This document shows positions 1 to 10,822 of a stretch of 64,000 nucleotides of DNA, piece after piece. Position 1 is the first letter of the stretch; every line of letters begins with the position of its first letter. Location of the stretch: contig NC_084817.1 of the NCBI RefSeq assembly GCF_963583255.1, positions 12,778,121 through 12,842,120 of the forward strand, read 5' to 3'. The position numbers and the translations under genes were made by a program. Origin of the DNA: Pyrus communis. Taxonomy: Eukaryota > Streptophyta > Magnoliopsida > Rosales > Rosaceae. The notes under the pieces are model-generated. The model searched no databases, was not told the origin of the DNA, and saw nothing but the letters and a program-made list of their open reading frames with translations.

Positions 1-196
1 AGGCATAGAGGATCCTCTCCTCGTCAGCACACTTCCGGTCAGGGATTGGCTCTGATACCAAACTGACACACCCTGACCTCAATCGAGGCATGCTGGCCAT
101 CACGTGAGGGTGACGTAACCATTTTCGCATAGCGCATGTGGTTACGTCACCCTCACATGATGACCAACATGCCTTGATTGAGGTCGGAGTCTGTCA
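1..196 (-). mobile_element. LTR-retrotransposon remnant: PBS plus inverted LTR ends
   Basis: Positions 50-62 hold the reverse complement of a primer-binding site for initiator tRNA-Met (TGGTATCAGAGCC), followed at 64 by TGACACACCC. This is the same arrangement and nearly the same LTR start as in the full element at 3607-13083, so this is a related but distinct family. The LTR start at 64-121 is followed, after a 17-bp spacer, by its own reverse complement at 139-196 (58-bp arms, 7 mismatches, mostly C/T). Only the edge of the element lies in the window; no protein-coding part is visible. Confidence 0.7.
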
Positions 197-3100
197 TATA
201 TGTGTTAAATAATCACTAAAATTTACGTTGGTTGTGCGTTATTCTCTCTAAATAATATCAGCTCTTATGTTAAGATTGGTCACTAAAAATTGTTTATCCA
301 TATTTAGTCTTGTATCTTTAAGATTGGTCACCAAAAATTGTTTATCCATATTTAGTCTTGTAATCTTCTAGTCTTTTCAAATTTATTATATCTTTTATTT
401 TATTTTATTTTTAAAAAAGAAACTGATGTTAGCACTCCAAATATTTCATTCTACACTCTTCACAAGTTTAATTTTCATATTAATTATGAAAAATTTGAAA
501 TATAAAATGAGATTTTTGAACTATCTATAACAATTCCTTTAAAAAAAGTTATTATGAAGTTAGAAAACATCCTAAAATCAAACTAAAGTCAGCCTGGCCA
601 TTATAATCGTGCCTCACCCGCCTAGTTCTTTTCGATTTTATTTGTCTTGAGGGTCAGATTTGCCAACTCAAGTAAATATTGCATAATGAAAAGTTTACTC
701 TTGAGAATATTAATTTCACATCAAAGAAAAAAAATGATCTTTACTTGTAAATAATTGGATTACTCTCTAGTATATATAGCTAACTGGTTTTATGGCAAAA
801 CCCTAATTTCTTTATCCTGCATGTATTTATAAATAATTAGATTATTCTCTAGTATATATAGTCAATTGGTTTTATAGTAGAATCTTGATTTCTTTATGGC
901 ATTATAGCCGGTTGTGTCATGTGTGAAACTCAACAACCAGGCTTGAAAATCGCCACACATAAGAAAACATGTTGATAGTATTAATCACATCAAGAAAATA
1001 AAAAACATTAGATTTACTTATAAATATGTATTACCCTCCATATTATTAATTAATTTTCCAATAACCTTTTTACACAACTCTTAATTAATTAAAGGTTCAA
1101 GTTGAGTTGTCCTTTGACCTTCGTGCCCATGTTCTGTTCAAAAAATTTCACAATATTTTAACTTTAGCAAACTCGCTTGGCTCTTGACCCTTAATTACGA
1201 CACCCTTATTACAACCACTACTTTAGTTTGAACTAGACAACTCCTATACCAAATTAGGTTTTGGTTGTTTATTGTGTGGTTTAACCGAATTCTTTCTCCC
1301 CTTAATGTAAAAATATCGATGTATTAAAATAAAAAACTCCCTCTATATGCAATTAGGGTTACAACGAGATGGGTTAGAGGAGGTAGGATTTGAATTCACT
1401 GGAGTCATGATAATTGAAGAAGTAAATGTGGTAACATTTTGTGACTTAGATATATACTTCATGATTGTTTCTTACAATTTGAACTCGGTATTGTACGAGA
1501 TCATTATCAATAGTGTCATCATTATGCATTACGACCTAAACAAACAAGTTATAACCATACAGTACCTTAACTGTATAATGTTAGATTTTTCCACTTAAGC
1601 AGCCACAACCTTTCATTTGAATGCCAAAAGCAAATACACCAACTTTTGTGAAAGATTATTGATCAATCTTTTCAATTGATTGAACTCACTAGGAAATTCT
1701 GTAGTGTTTTCATAAATAATGAAAACCAAAAGCATGCTGTAAACATGAAAATCTTGTAACGAATGAAACGAGAACACATGTACAAAGTAGATTTGTATTG
1801 ATTTGCATTTGTAGGTTACAATCTCTGTTTACAATTTTTCCTCTGATTCAGTCTTCAAATTTGATGTAGATGCATAGGTTGTTGATCCAAAGGTCGAGAT
1901 GACTTGATCTCGGACAAAAGATTGAAAGATTGCTTCAAGTTTTGAGCTTGAAAACAAAGCGTGGATGATCTTCAGCTCAAGGGTGCGACAAAGGTAGTGT
2001 TTGATGCAGAATTTCGTTGCTTCAAGGGTCTTGGTGAGTTGATCTTGAAACGAACGTTGCCACAAGTTTATAAGCTTACAAAAAAGTCTTGAAGGAATCG
2101 GCACAAGGGCTTGTTGATTCTTCAAGGGAGTGTTTCGGCTTTGGTCGAGAGAAAGCTTCGGCTTTGGCTGAATGTTCTTCGAAGAGAGCTTTGGCAGCAT
2201 ATTAGTCTTCAAAGGTTTGGCAAAGGCTCTTCTGTGTAGAGATTTTTCCGACCTTCATGCTTGTGGGAGGACCTTGTATTTATAGGCTTCTCAAAGCTTG
2301 CCTTTAGGTGGATTTGGCTTTGATTTATGTCCTAATTTGTCCATGGGAGAATTTCAGCCACTTTACTCCCTTGGCCGAAATTATGAGGCCTTGTTGCCTA
2401 TTTTGTGAGCAATCTTCAATTCTTGCTTGTTTTATGAAGATGCCTTAACTTTTTTTTGTTTTTTTTTCCAGTTTTGAGAGTATTTTGAGCCCTTGCCAAA
2501 TTTAAGAGGGATTCTCCCTTGTTTGCCGAGTTTTTGGGAAGTTTTAAGCTTCCTTTGCTTGATTTGTGCCACATGTCATTGATGACTTGTCCATTTGTGA
2601 TGAGTCATATGCCACATGAAGTTTTACGATGCATAATTTGTATGCAACGAAATTTACATGTCTACACATGCAGACATAAACTTAAATTGAACCTAAAACT
2701 TAAACCGAACGTAATTATTTTTTTCTCTTGGTGAACAACTGAACTTAATTATTGGAAGTTCTTATTGGGGTATATATTGGGACCAACGGCAAAAACTCTG
2801 TGAGTTGTTGGGTCAGGTAACGGAACGTAAATTATCCACCTCCGAAATATGTAAATAAAAACCTACATTTACATTTTTTGGTCATGCGTCCCACTAATTA
2901 AAGAGTGAAAATTATATGAAATCTCAAATTTACAATTCTTCCATTAAGGTAGAACTTTTACTTACATATGCCGAAAATGTATAGGGATACAAATATAATT
3001 TTTACATCTCAAATTTGCATTTTTTATTGGACATGCCCTAATCATTTTTAGTAGGTACAGAGAGACCATATGGTCCATACACGTACATATACGCATTGCT

Positions 3101-3601
3101 GTTCACACCTATATTCTACATTTTTTAGGGTTTTTCCCCGTTAGGAGAGAGGAGAGAAGAGATCAATACTCTGATTGGCAGTGGCTCCAGTAATTATTGA
3201 TATATCAAATTATATCAAACCTAATGATAATTATGTTGACCTTGCCTCAGCGTACGTACCATGGACAAGGAAAATGGTACTAATGATAATCCACCTATAT
3301 ACCACATGATATGGTCACTCCACAACATGACATGCCAGCATGCCATATACAGGAAACGATTTGGTAGTCTAAGCTAGCTAGTAGCATGCCACATAACGTT
3401 ATCCAGGTCCTGTTTATGGACGTAATGATTAAGCCAGCTAGAGCGTAAGACCTTGTAGTCGAGCTTTCAAACCGAAGAATTTATATGGCAATACACAATC
3501 CCGATAGAATTTCGTATCAATGAAATAAAAATATGTAAATTTTTGTCTAATAGGAGTACATAATAGTATAATCGTATCATGTAAGTTGTTCTCCTCAAAC
3601 C
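197..3601. other. Intergenic, AT-rich; two short tandem duplications
   Basis: No gene is recognised. A 49-bp unit is duplicated head to tail at about 271-319 and 320-367 (TAAGATTGGTCACTAAAAAT start). An approximately 81-bp unit is duplicated at about 749-829 and 830-900 (both contain CTCTAGTATATATAG). An open frame at 1829-2212 (- strand, 127 codons) has no recognisable domain and sits in sequence with a retroelement-like look, so I do not call it a gene. Confidence 0.5.
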
Positions 3602-4147
3602 ATACATGACACACCCCGACCGAGATCGGAGCGTGCTGGCCGTCACTCAAAGGTGACGTAGCCATGTGCACGTGCGGAAGCTAGTAAGTAGTAATATAAA
3701 GGTACGAATAATTAAAAACTAGCATACAAGTACTAGAATAAGTGCTAGTTAGTGCTATACAAGTTCAGAGCAGGTCTAAAGCAGTCCAAATAAAACGACA
3801 ACAGTAGTACGCCCGAAGGCGACCCTACAATGTGGAGTGTCTGTCAGAACGCCGAAAAGCTCTCAAGGGAAACCACCGCAACGGCTAAGCAACTAGAACC
3901 TGGAGGGGCGCAAAACAAAAGCGTGAGTGGGCAAAAACAAAGCTCTTTGAAAACCATTTCATAAAATACATTCTAACCCCTCACCATAAAACCTGTATAC
4001 TTCCCAGGAAATAAACATATGTACGTAAGTATAGATATGCCCAACGTGCTCAAGGGTATGCCAATCATGCTCAAGATATGCCATGTCAAAACCTCGCAAT
4101 GAAATGTATGTGCTCAGGTATGAATCATATCAATAACATAACATCTG

Positions 4148-4397
4148 GCAGCCGGAGTCACCTAACGTGACCTGTACGGCTGCATATAGAGCTCAATCTC
4201 AAACTCAACAACTGAACCTGCCCACGAGTCGGAACCACTCTATGTGGTCTGTACGACAGGCCTGGGTGTAATACATATATACGCTCTAGTGCTACGATCA
4301 CGTGAAGGCTGTGCGAATAATCGCGGGTCACCTACGAGTCGGAACCACCTAATGTGGTCTGTACGACAGGCCTATGCACCTAGCTTGGATCCAAGCT
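4148..4397. repeat. Series of structurally similar hairpins in the LTR
   Basis: Four inverted repeats follow one another. At 4148-4183 an outer stem GCAGCCG/CGGCTGC encloses an inner stem GTCAC/GTGAC with a 5-nt loop. At 4228-4257 and again at 4338-4367 an outer stem GTCG/CGAC encloses an inner stem ACCAC/GTGGT with a 5-nt loop. At 4382-4397 there is a perfect 16-bp palindrome AGCTTGGATCCAAGCT. Stem sequences differ between the first hairpin and the next two while the geometry (outer stem, unpaired bases, inner stem, 5-nt loop) is kept. The same series is present in the other LTR at 11364-11613. Confidence 0.75.
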
Positions 4398-5063
4398 GAG
4401 CGTATGGTGCGGGAGGTGAACAACACGTGAAGGACTGTGCCCTACTCTGGGCGGGAGCACTAACACCGGGGGTGCAGGTTATGAGCTCTCTAAGCATCTC
4501 TAAACACTATGTAATGCAATCGTTAATTAACGCTTACCTGGCACTTACCTATGCCTCCACAGCACCCACATATAAATATATATGGCATATGCATATGTAT
4601 ATGTATGCTACAAATAATGCATACAAAGATGCATAAACGATAAATAATAAAGTGCATGGCATAAGGCAAATAACCCTTTTTAATTCAATTTCTGGGAATA
4701 CAAATGTATATAGGTATATACGGAAAACAAAAGCCCACTCACTGGTATGTAGAAGGGTCGTAGCCCCCCTGTCTCGCGTGTGCACGCTCGTCCTCTGGGT
4801 ACGTGTCACCTAGATGCGAAACAACTATAAAAACGTTAACTTTAAAGCACATAACCCGTTTCTCGTAATAACTTCTCAAACATTGCTCAAAAAGGACAAA
4901 TGAATATACCCACGTGCTCTACACAACCTCAGGATCACAACCATATTTTTAGAAAAAATTTTGGACCCCGCACGCGCCCCCACGCGCCAGCACAGGCACG
5001 GACCTACGCGCCCCCCACGCGCGGCCACGTGCCAGGCACACTGACGGTGTCAACAGACGCCGT

Positions 5064-5164
5064 CAGGAATATTCCGTCAAACTGACGGAATATTCCGTTA
5101 AATCTAACCGGATCCGTTAACGGCGTTAGGAATATTCCGTCAGAATTGACGGAATATTCCGTCG
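5064..5164. repeat. Palindromic GGAATATTCC block in the LTR
   Basis: Four copies of GGAATATTCC lie within about 100 bp, two of them inside extended palindromes of the form TGACGGAATATTCCGT. The block is copied in the other LTR at 12280-12380. Function is unknown; it could be a binding-site cluster or only a by-product of an inverted duplication. Confidence 0.7.
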
Positions 5165-5867
5165 CCTTCTTCCTTCGATCGCCGGCAACGTCGCCGGCGC
5201 CGGAAACTGGGAAAACCTGCAACTCAGGTTTTCTCACTCATTTTTCAACCGTTTTTCGTGATTTTTGGACCAAATGAAAGCCCTAGACTAGAAGAACAAG
5301 TCCCAACAAGTTTTAAGGGCTAAAACTAAGAGATTATACCTGTGCAAATTCTCCAAAACCGGCCAACTTCGAGCAGGACGATCCCGACGTCCAAATTCGT
5401 CCAACGAAGTACTCCGAGGCTCCTGGGAACCTCACAAACACAACTACGAGCTCAGAAAACCCAAAAACTTAATGTATAACTTTTGCATGAACAGTACTCA
5501 AAACGGACATCGTCGAATCGACGTGAAAACGATGTGTTTCTCACCTGAAAATGCTACGGTTGTGTTCCCCTCGACCTCACGAGCTCAAATGTGTCCTTGG
5601 TTTCCTCGATCCACCACAGTTTGAGGGGTATGTGTGTTGGTCCGTACGTTTTTGGAAGAAGAAGAAGAAGAAAGGGAGAGAGAGAGAGACACGGGACAGA
5701 GACAGAGAGAGGGTGAAGAGAGACAGTGTATGTGCAGGTGTGTGTGTGTGGCCCAAAGCTTGCCAACACCACACAAAGTAACCAAAAACAATAATACGAA
5801 AACCAACTAGGGGTAAAAAGGTCATTTCCTAAGCACATTTCCGATATTTTCGGGACGGGATGTCACA

Positions 5868-5880
5868 ACCTTCCCACCTT
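5868..5880 (-). other. Polypurine tract
   Basis: Read on the minus strand the sequence immediately before the 3' LTR is AAGGTGGGAAGGT, the purine-rich primer expected for plus-strand DNA synthesis in an LTR retrotransposon. Confidence 0.8.
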
Positions 5881-5925
5881 AAAAGAATTTCGTCCCGAAA
5901 TTCAAAACAACAACGCAGCAACCCC

Positions 5926-8900
5926 CTAGTAGTCAAAGAACAATCGAGGGTACAAATCCCTCATCCGATTCTCTGTCTCCCACGTAGCTTCTTCGACTGA
6001 ATGGTTTCTCCACAGAACCTTCACTAAATTCACTGTCTTGTTCCTCAGAACCTTCTCCTTCCAATCAATGATCGTCACCGGTTCCTCATCGTACGTCAAA
6101 TCTGGGTTAATCTCAAGCGGTTGAGGAGGTATCACGTGAGATGGATCAGCAACATAGTGTCGGAGCATAGACACGTGAAAAACATTATGCACTCTAGCCA
6201 ACTCCGGAGGCAACTCCAACCTGTAAGCTACCTCACCAACTCGTTCTGTGACCACGTATGGTCCGATGTACCTGGGACTCAACTTCCCTTTCTTTCCGAA
6301 CCGCACAACACCTCTCCACGGTGAAAGCTTCAGAAATACCCAATCTCCGACCTCATATGTTCTGTCCGTAGCATGCTGATCCGCTAGACTCTTCTGCCTG
6401 TGCTGAGCTGCTTTCAGGTTAGACTTAATCACCTGAACATTCTGAGTAGTCTCCTCGACAATCTCTGGACCCACTAAAACTCTTTCGCCAACCTCTGACC
6501 AACACAACGGTGTGCGACAAGCTCTGCCATACAAGGCCTCAAATGGCGCCATGCCAATGCTCGAATGAAAACTGTTGTTGTAAGCAAATTCCATCAAATC
6601 CAACCTTTGGTGCCAAGCGTCACCAAACTGCAACACCGAAGCTCGCAGCATATCCTCCAAGGTCTGAATAGTTCTCTCTGACTGTCCGTCTGTCTGTGGA
6701 TGATATGCCGTACTGTAAAGTAATCTCGTGCCCAAAGCTTCCTGAAAAGCTACCCAAAACTTCGATGTAAATCGCGGATCTCGATCCGAAATAATACTCA
6801 CAGGGACACCGTGGTACTTCACAACCTTCGAGATAAACAACTCCGCTAAACGGCTCAAAGAATACTTCTCTCTCACTGGAATAAAATGAGCCGACTTAGT
6901 GAGTCGATCAACGATCACCCAAATGCCGTCAAAGCCATTATGTGTACGCGGAAGCTTGTACACAAAATCCATGGTGATATTTTCCCATTTCCACTCCGGA
7001 ACGGGAAGTGGCTGCAACAACCCAAACGGCTTCTTCCTTTCTGCTTTAACTTGCTGACAAACAGCACATCGGCTCACATACTCGGCTATCTCCCTCTTCA
7101 TACCCGGCCAATAATAAAACGGTCGAATGGTATGATACATTTTTGTAGCTCCTGGATGCATGGCATAAGCCGAGATATGTGCTTCATCGAGAATTTCTTT
7201 CTTCAACTCCACACTCTTAGGCACGAACATCCTACCTTCTAGCATCAACATGCCATCCGAATCACGAACTCTGAGGTCTCGCCTCTTTCCATGATCTCGA
7301 GCTTGAATAAGTTCTTGAGTCTCCAGATCAGCTACTTGGGCTTCAAGCACCCGATCAACAAGTATCGGTCTAACTTGGAAATTAGCAAGTAATGCCACAT
7401 CTCGATCTTCGGCTTCTAGCCTTACTCCCGTAGTACGCAAGTCCACCAAAAGAGGAGCACGACTAGTGTACAACGCATTAATACGGCCCTGTGACTTCCT
7501 GCTAAGTGCATCAGCCACTACGTTCGCACGACCAGGATGATAATCAATCGTGCAATCGTAATCGCTGAGCAACTCCAACCACCTCCGCTGACGAAGATTA
7601 AGTTCCTTCTGAGTAAAGAGATACTGGAGACTCTTGTGATTTGTAAAGATCCTGCACTTTTCTCCATAAAGATAGTGCCTCCACAACTTCAACGCAAAAA
7701 TGATAGCAGCCAACTCTAAATCATGTGTAGGGTAATTTAACTCATGAGGTTTCAACTGCCGCGAAGCATAAGCAATCACCCTACCATGCTGCATCAATAC
7801 ACATCCCAAACCATTCAAGGAAGCATCACTGTAAACCTCGAAATTACCACTATCGTCTGGGAGTGCCAAAACAGGTGCATGAGTGAGACAATGCTTCAAC
7901 CGTTGGAAACTCTGCTCACACCTATCATCCCACTCAAATTTAACACTCTTCCTCGTTAACCTCGTCAGTGGTAAGGCGATCACCGAAAAATCCTTAACGA
8001 ATCTCCGATAATACCCTGCCAATCCAAGGAAACTTCTCACCTCGGTGACGGTTCGCGGTTGCTCCCAACTCTCTACCGCTGCAACCTTCTGAGGGTCAAC
8101 CAAAATACCCTGAGCAGAAATGACGTGTCCCAAGAACGCAACTTGGTCTAACCAGAACTGGCACTTGCTAAACTTAGCATATAACTGGTGTTCCCTCAAC
8201 CTTTTCAACACCAAAGTAAGATGTCGAACATGCTCCGCTTTCGACTTAGAATACACCAGAATATCGTCAATGAAGACAATGACAAATCTATCCAAGTAAG
8301 GCTGGAATACTCGGTTCATCAAATCCATAAAGGCGGCTGGTGCATTCGTCAACCCAAATGGCATAACCAGAAACTCGTAATGACCATAACGAGTCCTGAA
8401 CGCCGTCTTAGGGACATCATCCCTACTGATCTTCAGCTGATAGTAACCAGACCTCAAGTCTATCTTAGAGAACACACAAGCACCTCTCAGCTGATCGAAC
8501 AAATCATCGATACGAGGCAATGGATAACGGTTTTTAATCGTCACCCGATTGAGTTGCCTGTAGTCGATGCACAGCCTCAAAGTTCCATCCTTCTTCCTCA
8601 CAAACAACACTGGAGCGCCCCAAGGCGAAGTACTAGGCTGGATAAATCCCTTATCCACTAACTCTTGCAGCTGAACTTTCAATTCCCTCAACTCCGCGGG
8701 AGCCATACGATAAGGAGTTAAAGAAATAGGATTTGTACCTGGAATCAACTCAATGGTGAACTCTACGTCTCGATCTGGGGGTAACCCAGGTAATTCCTCG
8801 GGAAATACATCTGGGAAGTGTCTGACCACTCTCACATCCTCAACTCTGTTAGAAACAGCTTCATCTAGCACTACGTGAGCCAGATACCCCTGACAGCCTT

Positions 8901-10743
8901 TAGATAACAACTTTTTCGCTCGCAGCGCCGAAATAACGCCATGCCTCACCCCACTCTGCTCACCCACGAAAGTAACCACAGGTAGTCCAGGTCGGTGAAA
9001 CGTAACTACTTTCCCGTAACAGTCAATGTTGGCACGATAGAAGTGCAACCAATCCGTGCCCAGAATCACATCAAAGTCCACAATATCTAACGGGATAAGA
9101 TCGGCTGACAAAGCAACTCCCTCTACGATCACTGGACATCCTGGGTACACACAATCTACGACACAACTCTCTCCTCTAGGCATAACGACCTCTAAATCAT
9201 ACCCTAGAGGTGTGGGGCGAGGTTGCGTTACTTGAGCAAAAGTATGAGAAATTACGGAATGTGTAGCTCCACAATCAATTAAGACTCTAGCAAAACAACC
9301 AAGAATGTTCAACGTACCCATGATCAAGTCTGGGTTGTTCTGAGCGTCCTGCAGAGAAATATTGTGAAGACGCCCCTGTCCCTGCTGACGCCCACCGCGG
9401 CCTCGGCTCGCCTGAACGCCGCGTCCCTGAGCACCACGCCCCTGACTGGGCTGGCCTGACTGTCTCGAAGACCCTGCACTACTAGTGGCAATCTCCCCCT
9501 GCTGATACTGTCCTCCCTGGTACCACTGTGAACCACCCGCTGGAGCTGGAGGATACGGCATATAGCCGCCCGAATACTGGGGATAGCCACCCTGGGAATA
9601 GGGATCCTGGGGATACTGATACTGCCCCGGAGCATAAGGAACAGCATCACCCTGATAATGGTAAGCACCACCTCGACTCGTCTGGCCGTAACTACTAGGA
9701 CCCTGGATCTGCTGGAGTGGTGCAGGCGGTGGCATAAAGGTCTGCTGTGGTTTCTGCTGCTGCTGACCCTGGGGACAATTCGCCGCTCTATGTCCCACCT
9801 GTCCACATGTGAAGCACCCGTTGCTGCCACGTCTACACTCGCCAAAATGCCGGTTGTTACACCTACGACAAACTGGGGCTCTGCCTCGCCCACCATCGCC
9901 CTGCCTCTGGCCTCTAGCGCCACCAGCAAATCTACCTCCACGACCCTGTCCAGTGGCACTGAAGCCACCACTCGAAGAACTAGAACTAGCTCCACCTCTC
10001 TTGAAGTTCTGAGTCTGACGGGGCCCGAGCGATGCCTGACCCTTGCCTTTGTCATCTTTCTTCTGGTTGCCGTCCTTCTCTTCATCAGTATCGCTAGACA
10101 TATTCTCGGAGTCCTCGATCCTCAACAGTATCTCATAGAAGTCCCGGTAAGTCTCACTGTGGACCGTAGACGCCATAGAACGCCACTTCTTCCTGGTGCC
10201 CAGACGGAAAAGAGGGAGCATCTCCGCCGGATTACCAGCGACATCAGGGTGATAACGGGACAAGTCCGTAAACTTACGGTAGTACTCATTCGCTGACATC
10301 TTCCGCTGTTTTAACTCGGAAAACTCCTGTTTCTTACGGTCAATATACTCAGGGGGGACATATCTTCTCCTAAAAAACCTCGTAAAAACATTCCAATCAA
10401 CCCTCTGATCCGGAGTCAACCTACGAAGCTCCTGCTCCCACCAAGCGGCCGACTCCGTATCAAGAAACCAAGCGGTCGTCTCGACCCACCTCTCCATAGG
10501 CAAGTTCCCCTGATTATGCAGCACCCGGAAAGTCTTCTCTATGTGTTCTAGCCAGCGCTCTGCGCTCTCGGGCCCCTCACTGCCCTTAAACTTATCCAAC
10601 TTCAGATTGTACATCGTCTCCAGAGGAGTCCTCTGGGGAGGACGCATCACTGCCTGAAGGGCTGTAGCAAAAGCTTCCCCCAACTGAGTAATATCGGGGA
10701 AACTAGGCTCAGAAGAGCGACGGGGTTCCCGACGAGGAGGCAT
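5926..10743 (-). CDS. Gag-Pol polyprotein, Ty3/gypsy chromovirus
   Basis: One uninterrupted frame. The frame is open to an ATG at 10782, but I place the start at 10743 (MPPRRE) because Gag of this lineage typically begins so; that is 1605 aa (1618 from the upstream ATG, used for numbering here). Visible parts: Gag with a CX2CX4HX4C zinc knuckle at 323-336; protease around D503 (LIDCGATHS, with Cys where Ser/Thr is usual); reverse transcriptase with the FIDD motif at D839-D840; RNase H with D986, E1023 and D1091; integrase with D1272, D1333 and E1369 (D,D35E) behind an HHCC-type zinc region; and a C-terminal chromodomain-like segment (about 1565-1612). The third RNase H acidic residue is Asn at 1048 (TNHKSL where the family has TDHKSL), codon 7639-7641. 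No stop or frameshift is present, so the copy could still be translated. Confidence 0.95.
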   Translation of the reverse strand: MPPRREPRRSSEPSFPDITQLGEAFATALQAVMRPPQRTPLETMYNLKLDKFKGSEGPESAERWLEHIEKTFRVLHNQGNLPMERWVETTAWFLDTESAAWWEQELRRLTPDQRVDWNVFTRFFRRRYVPPEYIDRKKQEFSELKQRKMSANEYYRKFTDLSRYHPDVAGNPAEMLPLFRLGTRKKWRSMASTVHSETYRDFYEILLRIEDSENMSSDTDEEKDGNQKKDDKGKGQASLGPRQTQNFKRGGASSSSSSGGFSATGQGRGGRFAGGARGQRQGDGGRGRAPVCRRCNNRHFGECRRGSNGCFTCGQVGHRAANCPQGQQQQKPQQTFMPPPAPLQQIQGPSSYGQTSRGGAYHYQGDAVPYAPGQYQYPQDPYSQGGYPQYSGGYMPYPPAPAGGSQWYQGGQYQQGEIATSSAGSSRQSGQPSQGRGAQGRGVQASRGRGGRQQGQGRLHNISLQDAQNNPDLIMGTLNILGCFARVLIDCGATHSVISHTFAQVTQPRPTPLGYDLEVVMPRGESCVVDCVYPGCPVIVEGVALSADLIPLDIVDFDVILGTDWLHFYRANIDCYGKVVTFHRPGLPVVTFVGEQSGVRHGVISALRAKKLLSKGCQGYLAHVVLDEAVSNRVEDVRVVRHFPDVFPEELPGLPPDRDVEFTIELIPGTNPISLTPYRMAPAELRELKVQLQELVDKGFIQPSTSPWGAPVLFVRKKDGTLRLCIDYRQLNRVTIKNRYPLPRIDDLFDQLRGACVFSKIDLRSGYYQLKISRDDVPKTAFRTRYGHYEFLVMPFGLTNAPAAFMDLMNRVFQPYLDRFVIVFIDDILVYSKSKAEHVRHLTLVLKRLREHQLYAKFSKCQFWLDQVAFLGHVISAQGILVDPQKVAAVESWEQPRTVTEVRSFLGLAGYYRRFVKDFSVIALPLTRLTRKSVKFEWDDRCEQSFQRLKHCLTHAPVLALPDDSGNFEVYSDASLNGLGCVLMQHGRVIAYASRQLKPHELNYPTHDLELAAIIFALKLWRHYLYGEKCRIFTNHKSLQYLFTQKELNLRQRRWLELLSDYDCTIDYHPGRANVVADALSRKSQGRINALYTSRAPLLVDLRTTGVRLEAEDRDVALLANFQVRPILVDRVLEAQVADLETQELIQARDHGKRRDLRVRDSDGMLMLEGRMFVPKSVELKKEILDEAHISAYAMHPGATKMYHTIRPFYYWPGMKREIAEYVSRCAVCQQVKAERKKPFGLLQPLPVPEWKWENITMDFVYKLPRTHNGFDGIWVIVDRLTKSAHFIPVREKYSLSRLAELFISKVVKYHGVPVSIISDRDPRFTSKFWVAFQEALGTRLLYSTAYHPQTDGQSERTIQTLEDMLRASVLQFGDAWHQRLDLMEFAYNNSFHSSIGMAPFEALYGRACRTPLCWSEVGERVLVGPEIVEETTQNVQVIKSNLKAAQHRQKSLADQHATDRTYEVGDWVFLKLSPWRGVVRFGKKGKLSPRYIGPYVVTERVGEVAYRLELPPELARVHNVFHVSMLRHYVADPSHVIPPQPLEINPDLTYDEEPVTIIDWKEKVLRNKTVNLVKVLWRNHSVEEATWETENRMRDLYPRLFFDY

Positions 10744-10806
10744 AGTTCTGACAGAAGACACCAAAATCATTAGAATACTCACAAGGACACAGGACTGCCA
10801 AACCTA

Positions 10807-10819
10807 GGCTCTGATACCA
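10807..10819 (-). other. Primer-binding site, initiator tRNA-Met
   Basis: On the minus strand TGGTATCAGAGCC starts three bases inside the 5' LTR edge. It is the standard complement of the 3' end of plant initiator tRNA-Met and fixes the orientation of the element. Confidence 0.93.
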
Positions 10820-10822
10820 AAC

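Larger units (their letters stand above)
3607..5867 (-). repeat. 3' LTR of the Tekay-like element
   Basis: On the plus strand the repeat begins TGACACACCCCGACC and ends GATGTCACA. It is 2261 bp and matches 10823-13083 at an offset of 7216. It contains a run of strong hairpins (4148-4397), the palindromic GGAATATTCC block (5064-5164) and a GA-rich tract (5656-5720). Short open frames inside it recur identically in the other LTR and are not genes. Confidence 0.96.

Noticed and set aside
4427..5838. Several open frames of 60-94 codons within the left LTR, repeated exactly at 11643-13054
   Set aside because: They lie inside both LTRs, overlap on both strands, have low complexity (GA/CT runs) and no domain; they are chance frames in a repeat.
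9324..10085. 253-codon frame on the minus strand in a second frame over gag
   Set aside because: It overlaps the zinc-knuckle and Gln/Gly-rich part of Gag, is Arg/Val-rich as expected of a shifted frame of that composition, and has no domain.
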